Origin: Mechercharimyces sp. CAU 1602
GTDB taxonomy: Bacteria > Bacillota > Bacilli > Thermoactinomycetales > JANTPT01
Direction: 5' to 3'
Assembly: GCF_024753565.1 (NCBI RefSeq)
Contig: NZ_JANTPT010000001.1
Location: 1,691,336-1,755,335 of the forward strand
Length of the DNA: 64,000 nucleotides
Translations under genes and position numbers: made by a program
Notes under the pieces: model-generated
Seen by the model: the letters and a program-made list of their open reading frames with translations, nothing else
The model's database searches: none
What the model was told of the DNA's origin: nothing
Shown here: one piece after another, positions 1-8,813 of the stretch
Numbering within the stretch: the first letter of the stretch is position 1
How the letters are laid out: the number at the start of each line of letters is the position of its first letter

Positions 1-4
1 TGTA

Positions 5-53
5 CAAAAAAGAGCCTGCTAGAGTAGTTTGTTAGAGATCTACTCTACCAGGC
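5..53 (-). terminator. Rho-independent terminator after msrB
   Basis: On the minus strand a 14-bp stem (13 of 14 paired; arms at 14-27 and 40-53) is followed by a T-rich run. It lies 8 bp beyond the msrB stop codon. Confidence 0.85.
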
Positions 54-60
54 GCGCCAT

Positions 61-528
61 CTATTTTCCCTCATCCGATTTTTCTAGGAAGAGTGCCTCG
101 TACTCGCCGTACCCCTCCTGTTTTAACTCTGCACGTGGGATAAAGCGAAGAGCCGCCGAGTTAATACAGTATCGCAAACCTTCTGGCCCAGGTCCATCAG
201 GGAAAACATGCCCTAAATGAGAATCGGCCGTCTTACTCCGTACCTCTGTACGTATCATCCCGTGGCTGCGATCCTCCTCCTCCGAAATATCTTCCGTACG
301 CAATGGCTTTGTAAAACTAGGCCAACCGCAACCTGCATCATACTGATCCTTACTACTAAAAAGGGGCTCGCCAGAAACAATATCTACATAAATACCTTCA
401 CGCTCATTATTCCAGTATTCTCCTTGAAAAGGGCGCTCCGTCCCATTATTTTGCGTCACTTCATATTGGATGGGAGTTAATCTTTTCTTTAACGCTTCCT
501 TGCTCGGCCTCACAAATTTATTATCCAT
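61..528 (-). CDS. msrB: peptide-methionine (R)-S-oxide reductase MsrB
   Basis: A stand-alone MsrB of 155 residues that reduces methionine-R-sulfoxide in oxidised proteins, in the cytoplasm. The SelR core is clear: GCGWPSF near residue 67, [13 protein letters not shown] near 103 and the catalytic [12 protein letters not shown] with Cys about 121. The CxxC zinc pairs seen in many MsrBs are absent, as in the zinc-free subgroup. I chose the ATG at 528 because AGGAAGGGG precedes it at good distance; an in-frame start at 555 would overlap the ABC gene. It is last in an apparent operon behind two ABC exporter genes, 19 bp after the second. Confidence 0.95.
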   Translation of the reverse strand: MDNKFVRPSKEALKKRLTPIQYEVTQNNGTERPFQGEYWNNEREGIYVDIVSGEPLFSSKDQYDAGCGWPSFTKPLRTEDISEEEDRSHGMIRTEVRSKTADSHLGHVFPDGPGPEGLRYCINSAALRFIPRAELKQEGYGEYEALFLEKSDEGK

Positions 529-547
529 CCTATACCCCTTCCTCACG

Positions 548-2293
548 TTAACCAACTACTCTTTCGGATAACCCTTGTTGTAATTGGTACATATTAAAAT
601 ACAATCCTTTCTGTGCTAACAATTCTTGATGTGCCCCTCTCTCCACAATCTCGCCCTTATGCAAAACCAAAATTATATCTGCATCTTTAATAGTGGAGAG
701 ACGATGCGCAATCGCAATCGTCGTACGTCCCTTGCGCATTCGATGCAAAGCTTCTTGGATCTTTTCCTCTGTTTCCGTATCCACACTAGCAGTTGCCTCG
801 TCTAAAATCAAAATACGAGGTTTCTGCGCCATTGTACGTGCAAAAGATAATAATTGCCTTTCACCACTTGAAAAAGAAGCGCCTCGCTCTTTCACTTTTT
901 CCTGATATCCATGCGCCAGTTTGGAAATGATAGAATCAGCCTGCACAAATTGAACCGCTTCCCGTACATCTGCTGCAGTCGTCCCAGGGCGAGCAAGCGC
1001 AATATTCTCTTCAACAGTGCCAACGAACAAAAACGGATCCTGCAAGACTAGCCCCATCTTCATTCGCAGTTCTTCTTCGCGAAAGGTTTCCAATTCGGCC
1101 CCGTCAATCGTAATTTTCCCTTCATTTAAAGAATAAAACCGCATCAATAAATTAATGATCGACGTTTTTCCACTCCCCGTATGACCTACAATTGCCACTG
1201 TTTGACCCGGTTCCACCGTGAAGGAAATGTTTTTTAAGACCGGGTTTTTGCCATCGTAAGAAAACGAGACCCGATCAAATTCAATTTTCCCCTTCATTAT
1301 GTGAGGGTCCGTTGTCCCTACCTTTTGCGGCGCTCGCTCCTTCTCATCTAGCAAATCAAAGACACGTCCTGCTGAAACAATCGATTGCTGTAAGAATGGA
1401 AGCTGCATCATCATTCGATTTACCGGTTCAAACATTCGATCCAGCAAACTGACAAATGCATACATAACCCCTATCTGTACACTACTTGCCTCTAAGATCA
1501 CCCCAAAGTACGTCAGAGCAACAATAACCGCTAGGAAATAGAGAGAATCTACTGCCGGACGCAAAAGCAATCCATTAAGACGGGTGTTTTTTAAATTTGC
1601 TACATAATGCTGATGATTGATGTGGGCAAAACTCTCTTTTAACCTTTCTTCCTGGCGCAATGCCTGAATCATATTCATCCCCTGAATCGACTCACTCAAC
1701 ATCGCATTCAAATCACTCAATTTTTGTCGCACCACACGATACACATGAAAACTTAAACGGCGATACGTAGCCATAAGAGCGTAAATCATCGGCAAAAGCA
1801 AAAGACAAACCAATGCCAAGCGATAATCAAGTAAAAACATAGCAACAAATATTCCACTGATCAGCACGATATTTTGTACAAATGTAGATAATACACTAAC
1901 AAATAATTCTTTAATTGCCTCTGTATCATTCGTAATTCGTGACACGAGTGCCCCACCAGGAATCCGATCAAAATAGGAGAGTCCTAAATGTTGCACATGA
2001 TTAAATACATCGATACGTAACTGCTGAATCACTTGAAAAGCAATATGAAAAAAGCGCAGTTGTTGGAAATACATCATCGTTGACGCTATTATGCGTAAGA
2101 GAAGATATCCACCTGCGAGTAGGACGAGCGGAACCCATGGGAACAAACCAACTGTCAAGTAGTCGTCGATAAACGTTTGCACCAAGATCGGACCCGTCAC
2201 TTCTGCCGCAGTCGCTGTTAACAGTAGTAGCAATGCAAGTATGAGTGAATTACGATGTGGCTTAAGATAAGCTAGTAGACGACGAATCACCAT
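548..2293 (-). CDS. ABC exporter half-transporter, BmrD/YheH-like subunit
   Basis: About 581 residues: an N-terminal six-helix type-1 exporter domain (residues 1-310) and a C-terminal ATPase. Walker A is GHTGSGKTS, Walker B ends LDEATASVD with the catalytic Glu, and the H-loop is AHRLST, but the signature is degenerate (FSSGERQ instead of LSGGQ). The upstream partner shows the reciprocal pattern, so the two should form a heterodimeric exporter with one canonical and one degenerate ATP site, as known for BmrCD. The ATG at 2293 follows GGGGGTGG; a GTG at 2302 is possible. It overlaps the upstream gene by 32 bp, which suggests translational coupling. The substrate is unknown; multidrug export is inferred from the family. 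Confidence 0.9.
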   Translation of the reverse strand: MVIRRLLAYLKPHRNSLILALLLLLTATAAEVTGPILVQTFIDDYLTVGLFPWVPLVLLAGGYLLLRIIASTMMYFQQLRFFHIAFQVIQQLRIDVFNHVQHLGLSYFDRIPGGALVSRITNDTEAIKELFVSVLSTFVQNIVLISGIFVAMFLLDYRLALVCLLLLPMIYALMATYRRLSFHVYRVVRQKLSDLNAMLSESIQGMNMIQALRQEERLKESFAHINHQHYVANLKNTRLNGLLLRPAVDSLYFLAVIVALTYFGVILEASSVQIGVMYAFVSLLDRMFEPVNRMMMQLPFLQQSIVSAGRVFDLLDEKERAPQKVGTTDPHIMKGKIEFDRVSFSYDGKNPVLKNISFTVEPGQTVAIVGHTGSGKTSIINLLMRFYSLNEGKITIDGAELETFREEELRMKMGLVLQDPFLFVGTVEENIALARPGTTAADVREAVQFVQADSIISKLAHGYQEKVKERGASFSSGERQLLSFARTMAQKPRILILDEATASVDTETEEKIQEALHRMRKGRTTIAIAHRLSTIKDADIILVLHKGEIVERGAHQELLAQKGLYFNMYQLQQGLSERVVG

Positions 2294-4046
2294 ATGGCCC
2301 ACCCCCTTTTTGAATGAGGGATTCTAATTGCTGCCGCCGATACATCCCCTCATATACCCCCTCCACTTGCAATAATTGCTGATGCGTCCCTTGTTCAACC
2401 AACCTACCTTCTTCCAACACAATAATTTGATCCGCATGCTCAATGCCACTTAGTCGATGGGCAGAGATGATGGTCGTTTTTCCGTGGCGATGCATCTTTA
2501 ACTCATGTAAAATGCGTTCTTCTGTCTTAGCATCGACTGCAGATAAAGAGTCATCTAAAATCAAAATTTCAGGATCTAACAAAAGTGCACGTGCCATCGC
2601 TAGACGTTGCTTCTGTCCACCGGATAACGTTACCCCGCGCTCACCCACTACTGTTTCGTATCCGTGTTCAAAGTGCAGGATATCTTCATGAATTTGCGCT
2701 ATCCGCGCAGCCTTTTCAATATCCCTCTGTGTCGCGTCCCGTTTCCCATAGGCGATGTTTTCTGCGATCGTAGTAGAAAAGAGAAAGTGATCCTGCGGCA
2801 CATAACCCAAAACGGACCGTAGAGCAAATAGCGTATACCCCTGTATGGGTCGTTCTCCGATCAAAATATTGCCATCCTCACACTCAAATTCACGCAACAA
2901 GAGTCGTAAAAGTGTTGTTTTACCACTTCCTGTTTTCCCTACAATACCGAGTGTTTCTCCTTCATTCATACGTACATCAATATTTTGTAAAGCCGGTGAT
3001 TCACTCTCCGGATACGTGAATGAGCCAACCTTAAATTGGATGGTACCCGAAGCAGCTTGATCAACCGCACCCTGTTCATCAATGATGGCTGGTTTCACTT
3101 TTAAGAGCGTCCGAATACGATCATAGGAAGCTCGACCCCGTTGTAAGATATTCATCAAAAAACCAAACGCGAGCATCGGCCATACCAACAAACCTAGATA
3201 CATCGTAAACTGAAAAAGCTCGCCCAACGACATGGTACCATGCGTAACAAATAGCGAACCAACAGCGATAGCCAGAAAGATAGAAGTCCCGACCATTAAC
3301 GAAATCGTCGGTGCAAACAGCGATTCTACCCGTGCTACTGACATATTCTTTTCTACCACATCATGGGACAAACGATAAAATGACTCCTTCTCTGCTTCTT
3401 CCTGTCCAAACGCCTTAATTACACGAACTCCTGATGTATTTTCCTGTACTTTATCATTTAAATCTGAAAAGGATGCCTGCGCTTTCATAAAGCGCTGATG
3501 GGTTAGCTTTCCATACCGACTAACAGCAAATGCCATCACAGGCATAGGAATAAGCGCGATTAAGGTAAGACGCCAGTCCACAAAGACAGCCATTGCAATG
3601 ATAACCAACCCACCCATCACCAACGAATCAATCAAGGTGAGAACACCTTCCCCCGCCGTTACCCGTACTGCTTGCACATCATTGGTCGCATGTGCCATGA
3701 GGTCCCCAGTACGTCGTTGTTGGAAGAAAGAAGGAGACATCCGCGTGTAATGCTCCATCAGTTGACTGCGCAAAGTTTTCCCCAAGCGAAACGAAGCTCC
3801 AAAAATTAATATGCGCCATACATAGCGTAAACCGTACATAAATAAAGCCGCTCCTGCTATAGTAAGCATCCATTTCATAAAAGTGGATAATGTCATACTT
3901 TTAGCAGCAATTCCGTCAACCACCTTACCGACAACGTATGGAGGCAATAGTTCCAACAGTGCGACCATAAATAACAAGGATACTCCTATAATGTAAACTT
4001 TCTTCTCTTCTTTAAAGAACCAAGCTAATTCTTTAAATATGCTCAT
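2262..4046 (-). CDS. ABC exporter half-transporter, BmrC/YheI-like subunit
   Basis: About 594 residues, with six predicted transmembrane helices followed by an ATPase domain. Walker A is GKTGSGKTT and the signature is the consensus LSGGQKQRL. Walker B reads ILILDDSLSAVD, with Asp where the catalytic Glu should be. That substitution marks the degenerate half of heterodimeric exporters, and its consensus signature complements the intact Walker B of the downstream partner. The ATG at 4046 has GGAGAGG seven bases upstream, while the longer frame from 4082 has no ribosome site. It is the first gene of the exporter-msrB operon. Confidence 0.92.
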   Translation of the reverse strand: MSIFKELAWFFKEEKKVYIIGVSLLFMVALLELLPPYVVGKVVDGIAAKSMTLSTFMKWMLTIAGAALFMYGLRYVWRILIFGASFRLGKTLRSQLMEHYTRMSPSFFQQRRTGDLMAHATNDVQAVRVTAGEGVLTLIDSLVMGGLVIIAMAVFVDWRLTLIALIPMPVMAFAVSRYGKLTHQRFMKAQASFSDLNDKVQENTSGVRVIKAFGQEEAEKESFYRLSHDVVEKNMSVARVESLFAPTISLMVGTSIFLAIAVGSLFVTHGTMSLGELFQFTMYLGLLVWPMLAFGFLMNILQRGRASYDRIRTLLKVKPAIIDEQGAVDQAASGTIQFKVGSFTYPESESPALQNIDVRMNEGETLGIVGKTGSGKTTLLRLLLREFECEDGNILIGERPIQGYTLFALRSVLGYVPQDHFLFSTTIAENIAYGKRDATQRDIEKAARIAQIHEDILHFEHGYETVVGERGVTLSGGQKQRLAMARALLLDPEILILDDSLSAVDAKTEERILHELKMHRHGKTTIISAHRLSGIEHADQIIVLEEGRLVEQGTHQQLLQVEGVYEGMYRRQQLESLIQKGGGPYGDSSSTSLS

Positions 4047-4249
4047 AACAAGTCCTCTCCACCTCAGATTAAATCCCCCCATTTAAATGAATATTCAAAT
4101 GGATTAGATCAAGCACCCCATTAACCAACATGTTTATCATCTCATTATTATATCATTAGAATCGCTTAGAATCGCTCTCAATCTCGCATAAAAGACAGAC
4201 CTTCACCCTCTATTTCCCGCATTATTTTTTCTCACCCATACCAATATGG

Positions 4250-4279
4250 TTGAAACAACGAATTACTTATGACTATACT
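4250..4279 (+). promoter_or_regulatory. sigma-A promoter for degV-like gene 1
   Basis: TTGAAA (4250-4255) and TATACT (4274-4279) are separated by 18 bp. Transcription would start near 4286, about 120 bases ahead of the GTG start at 4405. Confidence 0.65.
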
Positions 4280-4292
4280 TAGAGCAGATTGC

Positions 4293-4329
4293 AGAGTCTC
4301 CTGCTTCATCTTTTAGAGACTCTTTTTTA
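4293..4329 (+). terminator. intrinsic terminator inside the leader of degV-like gene 1
   Basis: AGAGTCTC (4293-4300) pairs with GAGACTCT (4316-4323), followed by a run of T. It lies between the predicted promoter and the gene. No plus-strand gene ends upstream, so it may attenuate the leader or end a very short RNA. Confidence 0.65.
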
Positions 4330-4404
4330 ACTTACAAGATCAGATGTGTGGAGCATCCCTTCACCATCTTTTTCATGAATTATGATTGCTAAGGAGGAAA
4401 TAGG

Positions 4405-5259
4405 GTGGCTCGTATTGCTTTAGTTACGGATAGCTCGTGTGATTTACCTAAAGAGGTAGTAGAAAAATGGAATATAGAGGTCGTTCCGCTACGAATTGTA
4501 TTCTCTCATGGAGAATATCGGGATGGCATCGATCTTACCACGGATGAGGTTGTTGATCGGCTCTCCGAAGAGATACCAACCACTTCCATGCCATCACCAT
4601 CAGATATCCACGCTACTTTCCAACGCTTGCAAAGAGATGGTTTTTCGCACTGCATTGTCTTACCAATTTCTGCTGCCATGAGCGGTACATATAACACATT
4701 CCGTCTCGCTGCAGAAGAACACGAAGGGATCGAGATAAAAGTAATCGACTCTAGCTCTCTATCTTGGGAATTAGGACTAATTATCTTAGAAGTTGCTCGA
4801 CTCATACACGCTGGTTTGGAATTTAACGATATTATCGCGAAAGTGGATGACATCAAACAGAAGGTAAAAGGCTACTTTGTTTTAGATACATTAGAGTACC
4901 TCAAAAAAGGGGGACGTATTGGTACGGTTGCTAGCTCCATCGGTTCCCTGCTAAATATTAAACCCATCATTACCCCCAACAACGAGGGCAAGTTCGTTCC
5001 TTACACCATCGCACGCGGTAAAAAGCAGGCTACTCGCAAAATGATTCAACCGATTCATGAGCAATTAAAAAACACCCGTGCAAGTATCGCTGTTTTCCAT
5101 ATCCGTGCAGAGGAGGAGGCGAAAGCCTTACTACAACAGTTTCAAGAAATGGAGAATGTACGCGAAGTATATCTTGGCACCGTAAGCCCCACTTTACTTG
5201 TCCATTCTGGGCCAGGACTTCTCGGTATCGCCATTAGTACCTGCGATCACGCTGAATAA
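4405..5259 (+). CDS. DegV family fatty-acid-binding protein
   Basis: 284 residues and full length for the DegV family, which binds fatty acids and, as FakB, presents them to the kinase FakA. The N-terminus IALVTDSSCDLP, the TTSMPSPSDI loop, SGTYNTFRLAA and the C-terminal HSGPGLLGIAI are all hallmarks. The start is a GTG with AAGGAGG seven bases upstream. A close paralogue lies 296 bp downstream in the same direction, so this is a tandem duplication. Each copy seems to have its own promoter. No fakA is in view, so fatty-acid binding rests on the family. Confidence 0.93.
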   Translation: MARIALVTDSSCDLPKEVVEKWNIEVVPLRIVFSHGEYRDGIDLTTDEVVDRLSEEIPTTSMPSPSDIHATFQRLQRDGFSHCIVLPISAAMSGTYNTFRLAAEEHEGIEIKVIDSSSLSWELGLIILEVARLIHAGLEFNDIIAKVDDIKQKVKGYFVLDTLEYLKKGGRIGTVASSIGSLLNIKPIITPNNEGKFVPYTIARGKKQATRKMIQPIHEQLKNTRASIAVFHIRAEEEAKALLQQFQEMENVREVYLGTVSPTLLVHSGPGLLGIAISTCDHAE

Positions 5260-5452
5260 GCGCCCCACTCCATAAGATGCGTGTCTCATTCTCTTGGAAT
5301 AAGGCACGCTTTCCTACTACATTCTTTTCCAATGCATAAACCGTTATGATTACTCATAGCCTCAAGCAACACTATCCTCAATCCCCCAGCTCACCTCGAA
5401 CAATAACCAGATTATACTCTTCACTATTAGTAACAAACATAGACCCCTCTAC

Positions 5453-5480
5453 TAGACCGCTTTCACAACTATGATATAAT
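5453..5480 (+). promoter_or_regulatory. extended -10 promoter for degV-like gene 2
   Basis: TATAAT (5475-5480) is preceded by TG in the extended -10 position. A weak -35, TAGACC (5453-5458), lies 16 bp upstream. Confidence 0.6.
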
Positions 5481-5555
5481 GAAAGCGCTCTCATGAATGA
5501 TATTGTTTTCATTTGTACATGAATAAAATATGTTAATAGAAAGAAGGAATATCCT

Positions 5556-6407
5556 ATGTCGAAAATTGCTATTGTTACGGATAGTTCGTGTGATCTTCCT
5601 CCAAAACTACTTACGCAGTGGGGAATAACCGTGGTTCCCCTCCGTATTCATTATAAAAATCACGAATATCGTGATGGAGTGGAAATTTCAGCAGAAGAAG
5701 TGGCACATCGTCTCGAAGAGGAGATCCCTAAAACTTCGATGCCAACACCGGAAGATATATATAAAACATATGAGCACCTCCATAATCAGGGGTACACACA
5801 TTGTCTCACTTTAACCGTTGCCGCTGCTGTCAGTGGCACCTATAATACCTTCCGTTTAGCCGCACAAGAGTTTGAGCATATGAAAATCGAAGTAATCGAC
5901 TCAAAAGGTGTCTCTTTTCTTCTTGGTTTTCTCGTGCTGGAAGCCGCGCGTCTCGTTCAAAATAGCACTCCTCTTACAGATATATTAACTTCACTAGAGA
6001 AAACAAAAGAACGTATTCGCGGATATTTCGTACTTGACACACTAGAATACCTTCGAGCGGGAGGACGTATCGGAAAAGTGGCCAGTTCCCTAGGCTCTAT
6101 GTTAAATATCAAACCGATTATCACCTTTGACAGTGAAGGTAAGCTCCATCCTCACACAGTGGCACGCGGTAAAAAGCAAGCCGTCAACAAACTGCTGGCA
6201 CCTATCAGAAAACAAATTGAATCAACCCGCGCCCGCATCGCTATCTTACACACCCGTGCAGAGACAGAAGCGCAAGCACTCAAAGAAAAGCTGGTATCCT
6301 ACCCTAATGTGAGTGAAATCTATATCCAAACTGTCAGCCCGGCGCTCATGGTTCATGCTGGACCTGGATTATTAGGGATTGCCATTCAAACGCTAGAAGA
6401 AGCATAA
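5556..6407 (+). CDS. DegV family fatty-acid-binding protein (tandem paralogue)
   Basis: 283 residues, colinear with the preceding DegV protein over its whole length. It shares IVTDSSCDLP at the N-terminus, KTSMPTPEDI, SGTYNTFRLAAQE, YLRAGGRIGKVASSLGSM and the terminal HAGPGLLGIAI. The ATG at 5556 follows GAAGGA. The two copies differ most in the region after the conserved SGTYNTF segment, around residues 100-125, which in this family shapes the lipid pocket. Different acyl specificities are therefore plausible but not shown. Confidence 0.93.
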   Translation: MSKIAIVTDSSCDLPPKLLTQWGITVVPLRIHYKNHEYRDGVEISAEEVAHRLEEEIPKTSMPTPEDIYKTYEHLHNQGYTHCLTLTVAAAVSGTYNTFRLAAQEFEHMKIEVIDSKGVSFLLGFLVLEAARLVQNSTPLTDILTSLEKTKERIRGYFVLDTLEYLRAGGRIGKVASSLGSMLNIKPIITFDSEGKLHPHTVARGKKQAVNKLLAPIRKQIESTRARIAILHTRAETEAQALKEKLVSYPNVSEIYIQTVSPALMVHAGPGLLGIAIQTLEEA

Positions 6408-6428
6408 AAGAAACGATCCCCTTGAATA

Positions 6429-6469
6429 ATATAAGAGACGGAGACGACTGTCGCCTCCATCTCTTATAT
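6429..6469. terminator. strong hairpin between convergent genes
   Basis: A 19-bp stem with two mismatches that become G-U pairs in RNA, and a 3-base loop, lies between the degV-like gene and the minus-strand SBBP gene. There is no T tract on either side, so it may be a weak terminator. Confidence 0.5.
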
Positions 6470-6537
6470 TCACTATGCCTGATCGCAAACTATCGACAAA
6501 TACCAATCTATCGTAATAGATGAGATCGCACATCTAT

Positions 6538-8652
6538 CTACAAACCTACTTCTCCTTCCCCTCCAGCTCTTGATCCTCTCGCCCCTCTTGGTCCCCGTCG
6601 TCCTCTAATCCCGCGAGGACCACGAGAGCCAGTCGCTCCCGTCGCACCGGTCACACCCACTGGACCTGTCGCTCCCGTCGGTCCCGTTATTCCTACCGAA
6701 GAAAGTGGTCCCACTTTCGTCACAAATACATCCTGGACACCTCCAAAGGTGGATTGATAAGCCGCGAAGGTAACGGGAAAATTGGTTGAAGTGGTGGAAC
6801 CTACGACATATGCACTATCTTCACTATCAACATCCACTCCACTACTAAATTCATTTCTCCTCCCTCCCAGATATGAAGAAAAGGCGATCCCTTGCCCTGA
6901 GAAGCTCACCTGCGTCACAAAGGCATCTTGTAAACCCCCAAGGCGACCTTGAAAAGCATCCGATGTAACTGGAAAATCAGTAGAGGTAGTAAACCCTATT
7001 ACCCAGGCTGCCCCAAAAGAATCAGTGGCAATCCCATTTCCTTGTTCCGTGCCTCTCCCTCCTAAGTAAGTGGAATATATCAGGGCACTTCCGCTTGCAT
7101 TTAACTTTGTTACAAACGCACTTCGAGTCCCCGTCATGATTGATTGGAAAGCATTATTGGTTACTGGAAAATCACTAGAGAGTGTAATCCCTGTAACATA
7201 CGCATTTCCGCCTCCATCCACATCAATATCCGTACCCGCATCAGTCGCACTACCACCTAGCAGCGTCGAATACTCAAGGGAAGAGCCAGCAACATTTAGT
7301 TTCGTTATAAACACGTCACTGCTTCCTGCAAACACCGTCTGAAAGGCACCCGATGTTGTTGGAAAATTAGCAGAACCCGTCGATCCCGTCACATACGCAA
7401 GATTATCCTCATCAATAACAATTCCTTTCCCTTCATCATTGGAGCTTCCACCTAAGAAAGTAGAGTAGACCAGCGCGGTTCCGGCACTATTGAACTTTGT
7501 AATAAAAGCATCGCTTATACCCCCTCCGTACATCGTTTGAAAAGCGTTCGTCGTCACCGGAAAGCTCGTCGACCCCGTTTCACCCGTGACATACGCTTCA
7601 TCACTTACGTTCAAAGTAATTGCATCACATACAGTTGCCCCACTTGCTCCTCCTAGATACGTGGAATAAATAAGGGAAGATCCATCTTCATTTATCTTCG
7701 TTACAAATCCATCCAATATTCCTCTTCGTATAGTTTGAAAGGCGTTAGAGGTTACAGGAAAGTTGGTTGAACTCGTAGCACCCGTGACATGGGCTTGAAA
7801 TACAGAATTCACTACAATCCCAAACCCAGTATCCAAAAAAACCGGGGCTGCATCTACTCCCCCCAAAAACGTCGAATACAGAAGAGAGCTTCCCACAGCG
7901 TTAAACTTTGTAATAAACACATCTTGCGTATCCAACAACGTGGTCTGAAAAGCACCTGTCGTTACAGGGAAATTAGTGGAATTTGTAAATCCAGTTATAT
8001 ATGCACTACCAGAGGTATCAACGGCAATAGCATTACCATTCTCTCCTCCTCTTCCCCCTAGATAAGTAGAATAGAAGACAGTAGGATCAATGATTAACGG
8101 ACTCTCCAAATCGTATGCCCCTTCTTCAATCTTAAACCCGATTGATTTATCCGGGTGTAGCTGAAACTGCGTCGGAATAATCTTCTCCTCTAACTCTGTC
8201 CACTGAAAACTAATCGGCTTTTCTTCACATAAAACCCCTTGTCGCGTATGCACACATAAATTTCCTTGATCGCAAAGGGTTACCTCTTCTCCCCCCTCAT
8301 ATTGCAATCGAATATCTTGAATATTGGCACCTGGATAAACAACCACGTCATATTTTAGATCCCCTTCATTTCCATAAAAAACGATATCAATTCCCGGCCA
8401 CACACTTTCGTAAACCACTTGCTCACTTTCCCGCTCCCTGTGCATAACCCCTCTAGGAACAACTCCCTCACCTGCACCTACAAACCGTAACATGAGCTCG
8501 GAAGAGCTTTTCGGTATAAACCGTACACCTCCCTTTTCAAATATAAACTTCACTTCTTGCCCTTGTGTAACAAAAGCGATCTCACAATCCCCTACATCTT
8601 TACACGCTTGAAAAAGCAGCGATGGTGCATCTACTTTCTCCATATTCCCCAT
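6538..8652 (-). CDS. SBBP-repeat beta-propeller protein with collagen-like tail
   Basis: 704 residues in three parts. Residues 1-200 form the globular N-terminal domain usually found ahead of SBBP repeats, with EKPISFQW near its end. Then come seven repeats of about 65 residues, each with YSTYLGG at the start, a DxxGxAYVTG core and NFPVTxxAFQ, which should close into a propeller. The last 50 residues are Gly-X-Y triplets, Thr-rich and then Arg-rich (GPRG). There is no signal peptide or membrane anchor. Gly-X-Y proteins in spore formers are often exosporium or spore-surface filaments, so a spore-surface role is an inference. The ATG follows GGGAGGGG. A paralogue lies directly upstream. Confidence 0.88.
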   Translation of the reverse strand: MGNMEKVDAPSLLFQACKDVGDCEIAFVTQGQEVKFIFEKGGVRFIPKSSSELMLRFVGAGEGVVPRGVMHRERESEQVVYESVWPGIDIVFYGNEGDLKYDVVVYPGANIQDIRLQYEGGEEVTLCDQGNLCVHTRQGVLCEEKPISFQWTELEEKIIPTQFQLHPDKSIGFKIEEGAYDLESPLIIDPTVFYSTYLGGRGGENGNAIAVDTSGSAYITGFTNSTNFPVTTGAFQTTLLDTQDVFITKFNAVGSSLLYSTFLGGVDAAPVFLDTGFGIVVNSVFQAHVTGATSSTNFPVTSNAFQTIRRGILDGFVTKINEDGSSLIYSTYLGGASGATVCDAITLNVSDEAYVTGETGSTSFPVTTNAFQTMYGGGISDAFITKFNSAGTALVYSTFLGGSSNDEGKGIVIDEDNLAYVTGSTGSANFPTTSGAFQTVFAGSSDVFITKLNVAGSSLEYSTLLGGSATDAGTDIDVDGGGNAYVTGITLSSDFPVTNNAFQSIMTGTRSAFVTKLNASGSALIYSTYLGGRGTEQGNGIATDSFGAAWVIGFTTSTDFPVTSDAFQGRLGGLQDAFVTQVSFSGQGIAFSSYLGGRRNEFSSGVDVDSEDSAYVVGSTTSTNFPVTFAAYQSTFGGVQDVFVTKVGPLSSVGITGPTGATGPVGVTGATGATGSRGPRGIRGRRGPRGARGSRAGGEGEVGL

Positions 8653-8813
8653 CCCATACCCCTCCCATCACAGATACCAAGATGCATTATCTTATGATTC
8701 ATCTTCATTCTGGTTACTATTGGACAGCTTCTCTCAAAGATATGCGTAAATGAATATTGTGACTTATCAAACATTTTCCCTTACATCAACTTTCCCATCC
8801 AATCATCTCTTTG

